From an uncultured Collinsella sp. (GTDB lineage Bacteria > Actinomycetota > Coriobacteriia > Coriobacteriales > Coriobacteriaceae), in assembly GCA_902479095.1 (NCBI GenBank), contig CABSNL010000017.1, positions 1 to 34,809 of the forward strand: a stretch of DNA of 34,809 nucleotides, written 5' to 3'. The position numbers and the translations under genes were made by a program. The notes under the pieces were generated by a model. It saw only the letters and a list, made by a program, of their open reading frames with translations. It made no database searches and was not told the DNA's origin. Positions 7,267 through 16,192 of the stretch are shown here, in pieces. Within the stretch, counting starts at the first letter, position 1, and each line of letters starts with the position of its first letter.

Positions 7267-8343
7267 TTAGTCCTCGGCGTTATAGCCAAAGCGGCGAATC
7301 TGGGCCTCGTCGTCACGCCAGCCGGCCTTGACCTTCACGTCCAGCTCCAAAAAGACTTGCGTGCCAAAGATGCGCTCAAGATCGCGACGAGCGTCGATAC
7401 CGATATGCTTGATCATCTCGCCGCCCTTGCCGATGATGATGCCCTTTTGGCCCTCACGCTCGACGTAAATGGTGGCGTGCACGCGCAGCACCTTCTTGGT
7501 CTGCTCGAGCGCATCGCAGATAACGCCAACGGAGTGCGGGATCTCATCACGGGTGCGGCGCAAGACCTTCTCGCGCACAAACTCGGCAACGAGTGTCTCG
7601 TCGGAAGCGTCGGTACCCATGTCCTCGGGGAACCAACGCGGACCCTCGGGCAAAAAGCGCGCAACAGTCTCGATGAAGGCATCGACGTTGAAGTTCTTGA
7701 CCGACGACGTCACGATCTCATCGTCATATTCCATGAGCTCGTGGGCTGCCTTAAGTTGTTCCAAGACCTGTGCGGGGTCGGCCTCATCGGCCTTGGTGAG
7801 CACCAGGACCTTCTTGGAACGGGCGTTTTTGACGCGCTCGGCAACCCAGGCGTCTCCCCTGCCGATCGGCTTGGTGGCATCAATCAAAAACGCGACGACA
7901 TCGACATCGTTCAGTTCGAACAGCGCACTCTTGTTGAGCTCGGACCCCAGGCCGTCCTTGGGCTTGTGGATACCCGGGGTATCGACAAAGACCAGCTGGT
8001 AGCCGGGGCGGTTAACCACGGCGCGCATGCGGCGGCGAGTCGTCTGGGCCACCGGCGAGGTGATGGCGACCTTTTTGCCATAGCAGGCGTTGAGCAGCGT
8101 GGACTTACCGGCGTTGGGGCGGCCGACCAGGGCCACGAAGCCGCTGCGGAAACCGGGCTCAACGTCGCCAAAGCCCGCGAGGCTGTCGTCCTCGTCGCAC
8201 AGGGCGTCGAGCTCTTCGTCGCTCATGCCCTCAAACGGGTCAAACTCCTCGACCTCCTCGTATGCTTCGGCCGCTTCGGCATCCACCGCGTCCAGGGACT
8301 CGTCGTCCAGAGTTTCATCAATAGGCTGCATAGTGTCGGACAT
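7267..8343 (-). CDS. era: GTPase Era with acidic N-terminal extension
   Basis: A 358-residue ribosome-assembly GTPase that binds the 3' end of 16S rRNA. The G1 loop GRPNAGKS is at residues 74-81, G3 is DTPGIHKPK, and the C-terminal KH domain has IIIGKGGEMIKHIG. Era is usually about 300 residues. Here about 65 extra, strongly acidic residues precede the GTPase domain. The G4 motif reads TKAD instead of NKxD, a conservative variant. An AAAGGGA lies upstream of the ATG at 8343, and no later start before the G1 loop has a comparable site, so the extension looks real. Confidence 0.95.
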   Translation of the reverse strand: MSDTMQPIDETLDDESLDAVDAEAAEAYEEVEEFDPFEGMSDEELDALCDEDDSLAGFGDVEPGFRSGFVALVGRPNAGKSTLLNACYGKKVAITSPVAQTTRRRMRAVVNRPGYQLVFVDTPGIHKPKDGLGSELNKSALFELNDVDVVAFLIDATKPIGRGDAWVAERVKNARSKKVLVLTKADEADPAQVLEQLKAAHELMEYDDEIVTSSVKNFNVDAFIETVARFLPEGPRWFPEDMGTDASDETLVAEFVREKVLRRTRDEIPHSVGVICDALEQTKKVLRVHATIYVEREGQKGIIIGKGGEMIKHIGIDARRDLERIFGTQVFLELDVKVKAGWRDDEAQIRRFGYNAED

Positions 8344-8355
8344 GGAAATCCCTTT

Positions 8356-8733
8356 CTAAATAAAGTCGAGCGCGTGGGCAAATACCAGCAAGCCCACAAT
8401 CGCGGCGGTGATGGAAAGTACGTATACGGAGGCGGCGGCGATATCCTTCGCGCGCTTTGCCAGAGGATGGAGCTCCTGGGTCGCCAGGTCGACGATCGCC
8501 TCCATGGCGGTGTTGCACAGCTCGCCGTGAATCACCAGGCCGCAGCAAATGATAACCGTGGCCCACTCGGCAATGTCGAGCCCCACAATGCAGCCGGCAA
8601 TGACGGTGCACACGCCCGCCACGAGCATAACCTTGATGTTGCGCTCGGTCTTGACGGCGGTGACGAAGCCCTCCATGGCATAGGAGAACGACTTTAAGAA
8701 GGACGGATGGTCCTTGTTCGATCCGGGAATCAT
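8356..8733 (-). CDS. dgkA: Diacylglycerol/undecaprenol kinase (DgkA family)
   Basis: A 125-residue membrane kinase. It has an amphipathic N-terminus, three hydrophobic segments (about residues 32-50, 55-75 and 98-121) and the family signature ELCNTAMEAIVDL, which holds the catalytic and metal-binding glutamates. In Gram-positive bacteria this family mainly phosphorylates undecaprenol to recycle the cell-wall lipid carrier; which substrate applies here is not visible. AGGAG lies six bases before the ATG. It sits between ybeY and era, a common arrangement in Firmicutes and Actinobacteria. Confidence 0.93.
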   Translation of the reverse strand: MIPGSNKDHPSFLKSFSYAMEGFVTAVKTERNIKVMLVAGVCTVIAGCIVGLDIAEWATVIICCGLVIHGELCNTAMEAIVDLATQELHPLAKRAKDIAAASVYVLSITAAIVGLLVFAHALDFI

Positions 8734-8742
8734 AGAAGGCTC

Positions 8743-9252
8743 CTAGTCGTGGGCATGGTTGGTGATGGGGCCGACGTGGACCAGCTTGGGGTCCTCGCCG
8801 CGCTCGAGCGCCAGATCGCGCAGGATGGCGTCCTCGCGGGCCTCCATGACCTCGGCCTCGTCGTCCTCGATATGGTCATACCCCAGCAGATGCAGCATGC
8901 CATGCACGAGCATCAGGCGGCACTCGTCGGCAGGGCCATTGCCAAAGCCGGGGGCCTGACGGGCAATGACCTGCGGGGCCAAGATGATATCGCCGAGCTC
9001 GAGCGTCTCATCGGCGGGAATATCCTCGTCAAAGGCCGAGTCGCATTCAAACGAGAGGACATCGGTAGTACGGTCGATACCACGCCACTCGTGGTTGAGT
9101 TCGTGCATCTCGTCCTCATCGACATATGAAAGGGAAATCTCAACTTCACGCTCAACGCCCTCGGCGGCAAGCACGACCTCGCAGATGTGCTCTACCTCCT
9201 GCGCGTCGAGCAGCGTATCGAGCTCGGCATCGTTGCTGATCAATACACTCAA
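8743..9252 (-). CDS. ybeY: Endoribonuclease YbeY (16S rRNA maturation)
   Basis: A 169-residue metalloprotein of the UPF0054 family. The zinc motif HGMLHLLGYDH has the expected three histidines (H-x3-H-x5-H). YbeY acts in 16S 3'-end maturation and ribosome quality control. The best start is a TTG at 9252, five bases after AAGGAG, and it overlaps the phoH stop codon, which implies translational coupling. phoH-ybeY-dgkA-era is a widely conserved order. Confidence 0.93.
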   Translation of the reverse strand: MSVLISNDAELDTLLDAQEVEHICEVVLAAEGVEREVEISLSYVDEDEMHELNHEWRGIDRTTDVLSFECDSAFDEDIPADETLELGDIILAPQVIARQAPGFGNGPADECRLMLVHGMLHLLGYDHIEDDEAEVMEAREDAILRDLALERGEDPKLVHVGPITNHAHD

Positions 9253-10235
9253 CGGGACTCCTTTCGGTCGTGCACGCGTTTCTCGCGCGCATCATCATAA
9301 GCATCGTATGCCTCGACGATGCGCCCCACCAAGGCATGACGCACCACGTCGGCACGCTCGAGGTGAGAAAATGCGACATCGTCGACACGGCCCAAAATCT
9401 TCTCGACATCCGCCAAGCCACCACGACGGCCCACCAGGTCACGCTGGCTCAGGTCGCCGGTAATCACAAACTTGGAGTTAAAGCCCAGGCGCGTCAGAAA
9501 CATCTTCATCTGCTCGGGCGTGGTATTTTGGGCCTCGTCGAGCACCACGAAGGCGTCGCTCAGCGTGCGGCCGCGCATGTAGGCAAGCGGGGCGATCTCG
9601 ATCACGCCGCGCTCCATAAGCTCATCGGTGCGCTCGCGATCCATCATGTCAAAAAGGGCGTCGTAGAGCGGACGCATGTAGGGATCGATCTTTTCCTCGA
9701 GGGTGCCGGGCAAAAAGCCCAGGTTCTCCCCCGCCTCGACAACCGGACGCGTCAAGATCAGACGGCCCACCTCGTGACGCTTGAGCGCGGCAACAGCGAG
9801 CGCCATGGCCAGATAGGTCTTACCGGTACCGGCAGGACCCAGGCCAAACGTGATGGTATGTGAGCGGATGGCATCCACATAGCGCTTTTGACCGAGCGTC
9901 TTGGGGCGAATGACGCGACCGCGATACGAAAGCAGCACATCATCGCGAAGCGACGTAGCCTCGTGCTCACCGTCGCGCAAGACGGCCAGGCAGCGAGAGA
10001 CATCGTCGGCAGAAAGCGTGCGCCCGGCAGCCGCCTCGCGAAAAGCATGCTCGAAAAAACGCGCCACAAGCTCGACCTCATCCGGGTCACCGCTCACAGC
10101 GATGCTGTCGCCACGGGCGACCACGTGGGCGCGAACTAAGCTCTCCAGCGCACGAAGGACGCCGTCGCCGGCACCCAAAACGCGCGAGGGGTCAATACCC
10201 TCGGGAACGGTAAGTCTAATCTTCGAGGCTTCCAT
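9249..10235 (-). CDS. phoH: PhoH-family ATPase
   Basis: About 328 residues from the ATG at 10235, which has GGAGG three bases upstream and overlaps the end of mtaB by 20 bases. A longer frame to 10340 would run deep into mtaB and lacks a ribosome-binding site. Walker A is GPAGTGKT, followed by the Walker B-like DEAQNTTPEQMKMFLTR and the sensor ITGDLSQ. A short KH-like N-terminal region precedes the ATPase. PhoH proteins are cytosolic P-loop NTPases tied to RNA metabolism, and the neighbour ybeY fits that. Confidence 0.92.
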   Translation of the reverse strand: MEASKIRLTVPEGIDPSRVLGAGDGVLRALESLVRAHVVARGDSIAVSGDPDEVELVARFFEHAFREAAAGRTLSADDVSRCLAVLRDGEHEATSLRDDVLLSYRGRVIRPKTLGQKRYVDAIRSHTITFGLGPAGTGKTYLAMALAVAALKRHEVGRLILTRPVVEAGENLGFLPGTLEEKIDPYMRPLYDALFDMMDRERTDELMERGVIEIAPLAYMRGRTLSDAFVVLDEAQNTTPEQMKMFLTRLGFNSKFVITGDLSQRDLVGRRGGLADVEKILGRVDDVAFSHLERADVVRHALVGRIVEAYDAYDDAREKRVHDRKESR

Positions 10236-11508
10236 GAACCTCCCTGCGTGCATGGACCAAGCCGGAATCATCGACTCCGATGATAGCAACATCGAGCAGG
10301 CACGGGGCTGTGAGTCCACAGGTATCGTCAAGACGGGCATGATGGAACGAACCGAGCGTCAGGTTGTCGCCATACTCGAGCACGGCGCGCTCGACGGTGC
10401 CCACGCGACGGCGAGCGTCGGCAATGGCAAGCTCCTGCGCCGCGGCTCGCATGCGGCGGCTGCGCTCGGCCATAACCTCGGGCGGCACCTGGTCGGGCAT
10501 GTCGGCAGCAAGGGTACCGGGACGCTTGCTGTAGCGGAACACGTGCATACGCGAGAATCCCACACGGCGGCACAGCGCCAGCGACTCCTCAAACTCCTCG
10601 TCCGTCTCGCCGGGAAAACCGACGATGACATCACAGGAAAGAGACGCCTGAGGCAAGTTGGTGCGAATCATGTGCACCGTCTCCTCAAAGGCCTCGGCGC
10701 TATAGGGACGGCCCATGCGATGCAGTGTCCTGGTGCAGCCGGACTGCACGGGCAGGTGTAAAAACGGGGCGATGCGCTTCGGATAGCGCGCCATGACCTT
10801 AAGCAGGGACTCGGAGATATCCATGGGCTCGACCGAGGAAATGCGCACATGCGGAATGGACGTGCGCTCCATGATCGCCTCGAGCAGCTCATCGATCTCG
10901 ACGTGTTCATCAGTCGCGCTCTTGCCATCGTAGGCGCCCAGGTTCACGCCCGTCAGCACTACCTCGGGCACGCCGGCCTCCTGGGCCTCGCGAACCTGCT
11001 CGAGTACGGACTCGACCGGCACGGAGCGCTCGGGGCCGCGGGCCTTCCATACAATGCAATAGGTGCAACGATGGTTGCAGCCGTCCTGGATCTTCACGCC
11101 CAGACGCGAGCGACCGAGCGCGTCGACCACCTCGCCGTCACTGCAGGCGGGAACGTCATCGGACTCAACGCCCAGCACCTCACAGACGCGTTCGGCGACA
11201 TCGATCTTGGACGGCTCGGCGATCACGCGGTCCGAAAGCTCCAGCAGCTCCTCGGGGTGCAGATTGACTACGCATCCGGTCACGACCACATAGGGCTCGT
11301 TTGGATAAGCCAGCGCATGGCGAACGGCCTTACGGGTCTTGGCCTCGGCCTCGCCCGTAACGGCACAGGTGTTAATGACGATCAGCTCAGCATCCTGAGG
11401 CTCCACCATCGCAAAGCCCAGGCGCATGAGATCGGCAGTGATACGGTCGGACTCAACCCGGTTGACGCGGCAGCCGAGGTTGACGACAGAGATATGAGGT
11501 GCGAGCAC
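10216..11508 (-). CDS. mtaB: tRNA methylthiotransferase MtaB
   Basis: A 430-residue radical-SAM enzyme expected to convert t6A to ms2t6A at tRNA position 37. The N-terminal UPF0004 domain has three cluster cysteines (C13 in NLGCRVN, C48 in NTCAVT, C79 in TGCVV). The radical-SAM motif CNHRCTYC spans residues 144-151, and a TRAM-like tail follows. The LGCRVN and CAVT context favours MtaB over MiaB. The start is a GTG at 11508 with AAGGAG five bases upstream, nine bases after the dnaJ stop. Confidence 0.9.
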   Translation of the reverse strand: MLAPHISVVNLGCRVNRVESDRITADLMRLGFAMVEPQDAELIVINTCAVTGEAEAKTRKAVRHALAYPNEPYVVVTGCVVNLHPEELLELSDRVIAEPSKIDVAERVCEVLGVESDDVPACSDGEVVDALGRSRLGVKIQDGCNHRCTYCIVWKARGPERSVPVESVLEQVREAQEAGVPEVVLTGVNLGAYDGKSATDEHVEIDELLEAIMERTSIPHVRISSVEPMDISESLLKVMARYPKRIAPFLHLPVQSGCTRTLHRMGRPYSAEAFEETVHMIRTNLPQASLSCDVIVGFPGETDEEFEESLALCRRVGFSRMHVFRYSKRPGTLAADMPDQVPPEVMAERSRRMRAAAQELAIADARRRVGTVERAVLEYGDNLTLGSFHHARLDDTCGLTAPCLLDVAIIGVDDSGLVHARREVHGSLED

Positions 11509-11517
11509 GCGGGCTCC

Positions 11518-12666
11518 TTAATCGAGGATGTCGTCGAGAGCGCTCTTGATGCGATCGGTTACCGACTTCTTACCGGATGCGACGTCATCGCCCATCTCGT
11601 CGGCAAAGGCGCGAAGCAGCTCGCGCTGCTTGTTGGAAAGGTTCGTGGGGACGACCACGCGCATCTGAACGATAAGACGGCCACGCGAACCGCCACCGCC
11701 GATACGCGGCATGCCGTAATTGTTGACGCTCACGGTGTCACCGTACTGTGTGCCAGCGGGGACGCACACCTTGACGACCTCATCGGGCATAATGCCCTCG
11801 ACCTCGATCTCGCAGCCGAGCGCGGCCTGCGCAATCGAGATATCGCTCACCAAGTACAGATCATCGCCATTACGCTTAAAACGCTCATGATCGGCGACAC
11901 GCACGTTGACGATCAGGTCGCCCGAGGGCTCACCGCGAAGGCCAGCCTCGCCAAAGCCGCTCACGCGCAGCTGACGACCGGTCGAAACGCCGGCGGGAAT
12001 ATCGATGTCGATCTTTTCGTGCGAAGGCGTGCGGCCCTGACCGTCGCAGGTCTCGCAGGGATGGTCGATAACCGTGCCCTCGCCGTGGCAGTCGGGGCAA
12101 GGCGAAGAGGACTGAACCTGGCCCAGGAACGAGCGCTGGACCGTCGTGACATAGCCCGTGCCGTGGCAGCGGCTGCACTGCTTTTCCTGTGCGCCCTCGG
12201 CCCTACCGGTGCCGTTGCAATCCTCGCAGGGAGCAAGGCGGTCATAGCTGATTGTCTTTTTGCAACCGAGTGCCGCCTCCTCAAGGGTCACCGAAAGGGA
12301 GATGGCCATATCGCGGCCGCGACGACGCTCACGACGATTTCGGGCGCCACCGCCGGCACCGCCACCAAAGAACGACGAAAAGAGGTCGTCCATACCCATG
12401 CCGCCAAAAATATCGTTAATGTCGACGTAGCCCGAACCACCAGGGCCTTCGGCAGTGCCGTAACGGTCGTAGTTAGCACGCTTCTGCTCGTCGGAAAGAA
12501 CGGAATATGCCTCGTTGAGCTCTTTGAACTTGGCCTCGGCCTCGGGGTCGTCCGAAACGTCCGGGTGTACGGTACGGGCCTTCTTTAGAAACGCGCGCTT
12601 AATCGTCCGCGCGTCGGCATCCTTGTCGACGCCAAGCACCTCGTAGTAATCCCTATTTTCCGACAC
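11518..12666 (-). CDS. dnaJ: Chaperone protein DnaJ
   Basis: A 382-residue type I Hsp40. The J domain starts NRDYYEVLGV and has HPD (VHPDVSDD). A Gly/Phe region and four zinc repeats follow (CEDCNGTG, CSRCHGTG, CPDCHGEG, CETCDGQG), then both substrate-binding C-terminal domains. It stimulates DnaK. The start is a GTG at 12666, seven bases after AAGGA; the open frame extends to 12732 but without a ribosome-binding site or homologous sequence. It follows a second, unusual DnaJ gene at 81 bases. No dnaK or grpE is in the window. Confidence 0.93.
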   Translation of the reverse strand: MSENRDYYEVLGVDKDADARTIKRAFLKKARTVHPDVSDDPEAEAKFKELNEAYSVLSDEQKRANYDRYGTAEGPGGSGYVDINDIFGGMGMDDLFSSFFGGGAGGGARNRRERRRGRDMAISLSVTLEEAALGCKKTISYDRLAPCEDCNGTGRAEGAQEKQCSRCHGTGYVTTVQRSFLGQVQSSSPCPDCHGEGTVIDHPCETCDGQGRTPSHEKIDIDIPAGVSTGRQLRVSGFGEAGLRGEPSGDLIVNVRVADHERFKRNGDDLYLVSDISIAQAALGCEIEVEGIMPDEVVKVCVPAGTQYGDTVSVNNYGMPRIGGGGSRGRLIVQMRVVVPTNLSNKQRELLRAFADEMGDDVASGKKSVTDRIKSALDDILD

Positions 12667-12747
12667 GACCGAATCCTTCCGACTTTCATTATTGTCACAG
12701 TGCGTCCTATACCCAAGCTGGGCCGGCCGCAAACAGAGGGTTTGATG

Positions 12748-13851
12748 TTATTGCATTGCGTAGGGCGAAAGCATGGCACGCTGCGAGCAGCTCGCAAACC
12801 AAACCGACACGAGCGCAAACATAAATCCGTTGGCAAAACCATTGGCAAACTGCATCGCGCCGCGCTTCCACCACAGCAGGCTGCGATGCAGCACGCCGTC
12901 CGAGAGCACCATGAACAAGCCCATGGCAAACGGAATAAAGCACATCACGGCAAAGGCTGAGAACACGCCCGAGATGGCCGACAGCACCAAAAACGGCGCC
13001 ACGATGCCCATCAGGTAAAAACCGGTACGGGCCTTGCCCTCCAGACGCTCGGCCTCAACATGGGCGCGACCGACCAGATCGCCACCCGAGGCACCGTTGG
13101 TGCCGGCGTGACCCATACCGCTAATACGGACCTCGTCGCCATCGTGCGTACCGGCAGGAAACTCAATCGTCTGCTCGGAGGTCACACGGGTCCGCCCGCT
13201 GCCGCCGCAATCGGGGCAGGGGTCGGCGACGACCTTACCGGAACCGCCGCACTCGGGGCAGACCGACTGGAACGTGCCGGCACCGAACAGGAAGGACAGG
13301 TCGACATCGATGTGGCCGCGACCACCGCAGCTCGGACAGGTATGTGCATGCTCGGACGAGACAGAACCCGAGCCTCCGCAGTGACCACAGGTATCGAAGC
13401 GCGTATAGCGGACGGTCTTGCGGGCACCGCCCTTGGCCTCCTTGGCGTCGAGCTTAATATCGACGACCACGTTGGCGCCGTTCTCGGGATTGTAGGCAGC
13501 CTGCCCGCGACGCGGCTGGCCCCAGGCGCCACCAAAGGGAAAGCCGCCCTCAAAGGGATTGCCATAGCCCGCGCTACCGGCGAAGCCGCCGCCATAGGGA
13601 GAAGCCGTAGGAGCGCCGGCGAAGGGATTGCCCGAGCGCATGGCGTCGTAGCGCGCACGCTTCTGCTCGTCCGAAAGCACGGCATAGGCCTCGGAAACCT
13701 CTTTGAACTTTTCCTCGGCATCCGGTTCTTTGTTGACGTCCGGATGGAGCTTGCGGGCCTTTTGCTGGAAGGCCTTCTGTATATCACGCGAGGTGGCGTC
13801 CTTGGAGACACCCAAAATCTCGTAGTAATCTTTTTCGTTCATCGTCGCCAT
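12748..13851 (-). CDS. DnaJ-like protein with membrane-spanning C-terminus
   Basis: From the ATG at 13851 (AGGAGG nine bases upstream) the protein has 367 residues. It has a complete J domain (about 4-70, HPD at 36-38) and a Gly/Phe/Pro linker. Four zinc repeats follow (CGHCGGSG, CPSCGGRG, CPECGGSG, CPDCGGSG; about 155-210). The first substrate-binding domain ends near GGDLVGRAHVEAE. Instead of the second domain and dimerisation tail, the chain then has three hydrophobic stretches (about 277-294, 296-316 and 335-354). This suggests a membrane-tethered co-chaperone with the J domain in the cytoplasm. No frameshift is visible at the join. Confidence 0.85.
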   Translation of the reverse strand: MATMNEKDYYEILGVSKDATSRDIQKAFQQKARKLHPDVNKEPDAEEKFKEVSEAYAVLSDEQKRARYDAMRSGNPFAGAPTASPYGGGFAGSAGYGNPFEGGFPFGGAWGQPRRGQAAYNPENGANVVVDIKLDAKEAKGGARKTVRYTRFDTCGHCGGSGSVSSEHAHTCPSCGGRGHIDVDLSFLFGAGTFQSVCPECGGSGKVVADPCPDCGGSGRTRVTSEQTIEFPAGTHDGDEVRISGMGHAGTNGASGGDLVGRAHVEAERLEGKARTGFYLMGIVAPFLVLSAISGVFSAFAVMCFIPFAMGLFMVLSDGVLHRSLLWWKRGAMQFANGFANGFMFALVSVWFASCSQRAMLSPYAMQ

Positions 13852-13909
13852 GCGCGGCAACCTCCTGCTCACAGCAGCGTATATATTGCGGTAATTCTAC
13901 CCGAGCGGC

Positions 13910-15142
13910 CTAGGCTAGACCCCAAAACAGCTCGAACAGCACATTTCCATCGAGCCAGCCCAAGTGGGTGGGCGCTAAACGAGCGTGGGCACGACCTGCG
14001 ATAACGTCTTTCGAGGTGACGCGCCCCGCAAGCCCCTCAACGCCGTCGGGCACCCAGGTGGTAAGGCCAAACTCGAGCGCACGGTCACAGGCCGCCGCCA
14101 ACTCATCTGCAGCGATCACGTTTGCCGAGCGAACCAACAGGTCGGGCCCAATGCCACGCGTCATGCGGCAGGCGAGCATCAAATCCTCGGCCGTAGCCTC
14201 GCGCTGCGACAGATACTCGGCATCAAACGTCGTCGCGGCATCGTCGCGTTGCACCAAGCGCACGCGATATGCATCGCCGCGAGCAGGCACGTCGGGAAAC
14301 AGCCCGGCCAAGCGATCGAAATCCCCGGCGTCGAGCATACCGGCGGCAGAGCGACCCAAGCCCAGATAGCCCTGTCCGGTCCAATAGGCAATGTTATGGG
14401 CACACTCATGGCCGTCGAGCGCGTAGCTTGCCACCTCATACGGCTGATAGCCGGCCGCACCCAGGCGCTCACGCGCCGCGTCCATGCATGCAGCCTGAAA
14501 ATCCTCGTCGGGCTCGAGCGACTCATCGCGGCACGCCATGAGGTAGAGCGGCGTGCCCTCCTCGAGTGTGAGCGGGTACACCGATACATGATGCGGTTCC
14601 ACTGCCAGTACGCCATCGAGCGTACTCTGCCAGCTTACGGCGGTCTGCCCGGGAAGGCCACACATCAGGTCGCACGACACATCGAGCCCGGCGTCCTTAA
14701 CCGTTGTGATGGCAGCGAGCGCCCGATCGGCATCGTGAATGCGACCGATGGCGGTAAGTTCGGCGTTATCGAGCGTTTGCACGCCCAGAGAGACGCGTGT
14801 GACACCAACCTTGGCAAGCGCAGCGGTAAGCTCGGCGGTCAGCGACTCAGGATTGGCTTCGCAGGTAAACTCAACGGGCTTGCACCACGCAGAGATACGC
14901 CGGGCGAGTTCTACCAGGCGCTCCCCCGCCAGCGACGGCGTGCCGCCGCCAACATAGACGGTACGGATCTGCGCAAGCGCCCCGACGTCTCCAAAGGCAT
15001 CAAGGCGCGCATACAACTGCTCAAAATAGGCATCGAGCGCAGCGCTCAGATCGCACGGAGCAAAACTGCGCGAGTCAAAGTCGCAGTACCGGCACTTTTG
15101 GGCGCAAAACGGCACGTGCACGTACAGCGCGGTAACGGCCAC
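13910..15142 (-). CDS. hemW: Radical-SAM HemW-like protein (heme chaperone family)
   Basis: A 410-residue member of the HemN/HemW family. The radical-SAM cysteines are C13, C17 and C20 in CAQKCRYC, followed by YVGGGTPS and SLGVQTLDN. HemW binds an iron-sulfur cluster and SAM and handles heme; it is often misnamed coproporphyrinogen oxidase. The CRYC start, with no longer HemN-type N-terminus, favours HemW. GTG start at 15142, seven bases after GGAGG and two bases after the dus stop. hemW immediately upstream of dnaJ genes is usual in Gram-positive bacteria, although the usual hrcA is missing here. Confidence 0.9.
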   Translation of the reverse strand: MAVTALYVHVPFCAQKCRYCDFDSRSFAPCDLSAALDAYFEQLYARLDAFGDVGALAQIRTVYVGGGTPSLAGERLVELARRISAWCKPVEFTCEANPESLTAELTAALAKVGVTRVSLGVQTLDNAELTAIGRIHDADRALAAITTVKDAGLDVSCDLMCGLPGQTAVSWQSTLDGVLAVEPHHVSVYPLTLEEGTPLYLMACRDESLEPDEDFQAACMDAARERLGAAGYQPYEVASYALDGHECAHNIAYWTGQGYLGLGRSAAGMLDAGDFDRLAGLFPDVPARGDAYRVRLVQRDDAATTFDAEYLSQREATAEDLMLACRMTRGIGPDLLVRSANVIAADELAAACDRALEFGLTTWVPDGVEGLAGRVTSKDVIAGRAHARLAPTHLGWLDGNVLFELFWGLA

Positions 15143-15144
15143 CG

Positions 15145-16188
15145 TTAGGCCTCCAGCGGATGAGCGGACACCGACTCGCCGGCGGAAAGGGCAGCCTCGC
15201 AGGCCACCACATCGCGCTCGATATCATCGACCAATGCCATGAACTCCTCGTATGTGGAGCAGCGCACCACTTGGGCGCGCCAGGCGGCAGCATGGGGCAT
15301 GCCCTTTAGATACCAGCTCGCGTACGTGCGGGCACGCGACATGAGCGGCAACAGCTCGTGCGTGAGCGTCAGGTGCTCGCGAAGGGCATCCAGGCGCTCG
15401 CATGAGGAGCGAGACGGCGCCGGCGTGCCATCGAGCGCAAGGGCGCGGGCATCGCCGAACACCCAGGGATTGCCATAGATACCGCGTGCGATAAACACGG
15501 CACTGGCGCCAGAGCTGCGCAGACGCTCCGCCGCATCCTCGGCCGAGAACACGTCGCCCGAACCGATAACGGGAATCTCGACGGCGTCGGCCACCTCATC
15601 GACGATCGACCAATCGGCCTGACCCGTATAGAGCTGCGTGGCGCAGCGACCATGCACCGCCACCGCAGCTGCCCCTGCCCCCTCGAGCATCTGGGCAAAC
15701 GTCGCGGCGTTGCGGTCCTCGGCGTAAAAGCCCTTGCGGATTTTTACGGTCACGGGCACGTGCGCCGCGCTCACCGCCGCCTCGACGATCTGCTCTGCCA
15801 GCTCGGGCGTGCGCATTAGCGCCGAGCCCTCGCCCTTGGTAACGACCTTGCGAGCGGGGCATGCCATATTGATATCGATCAGCGTCAGGCGATCGCCCAC
15901 ACGTTCCTCGACGGCAGCGACAGCACTCGCAAACTGATCGGGCTTGGAGCCAAAGAGCTGCACGCAGATCTGCTGCTCCTCGTCGGCCGGCAACACCAGG
16001 CGCCACGTCTTGTTGCTGGCATAGGCAAGGCCCGCCACGCTCACCATCTCGCTATAGGCAAGATGGGCGCCACGGCGGCGGCACATGATGCGATAAGCGG
16101 GATCGGTCACGCCAGCCATGGGAGCCATAAGGAACGGCTGCTCGGCATAAGCACCCAGCAGCCGCTTGCTGTATTCAGAAAGCGCCAT
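15145..16188 (-). CDS. dus: tRNA-dihydrouridine synthase (DusB-like)
   Basis: A 347-residue FMN enzyme that reduces uridines in tRNA D-loops. It has the TIM-barrel start MAPMAGVTDPAYR, the catalytic cysteine in NMACPARKV (the family usually has GCP; here ACP), KIRKGF, AVHGR and GIYGNPWVF. The last resembles the DusB type. ATG at 16188, four bases after the lepA stop. Confidence 0.93.
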   Translation of the reverse strand: MALSEYSKRLLGAYAEQPFLMAPMAGVTDPAYRIMCRRRGAHLAYSEMVSVAGLAYASNKTWRLVLPADEEQQICVQLFGSKPDQFASAVAAVEERVGDRLTLIDINMACPARKVVTKGEGSALMRTPELAEQIVEAAVSAAHVPVTVKIRKGFYAEDRNAATFAQMLEGAGAAAVAVHGRCATQLYTGQADWSIVDEVADAVEIPVIGSGDVFSAEDAAERLRSSGASAVFIARGIYGNPWVFGDARALALDGTPAPSRSSCERLDALREHLTLTHELLPLMSRARTYASWYLKGMPHAAAWRAQVVRCSTYEEFMALVDDIERDVVACEAALSAGESVSAHPLEA

Positions 16189-16192
16189 GGAT

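Noticed and set aside
6016..8697. 893-codon plus-strand open frame
   Set aside because: Antisense to rpsO, recO and era, all of which have clear family motifs on the minus strand.
10236..10340. N-terminal extension of phoH
   Set aside because: It lies wholly inside mtaB and has no ribosome-binding site; the ATG at 10235 has GGAGG.
10849..12588. 579-codon plus-strand open frame
   Set aside because: Antisense to mtaB and dnaJ; no recognisable motif.
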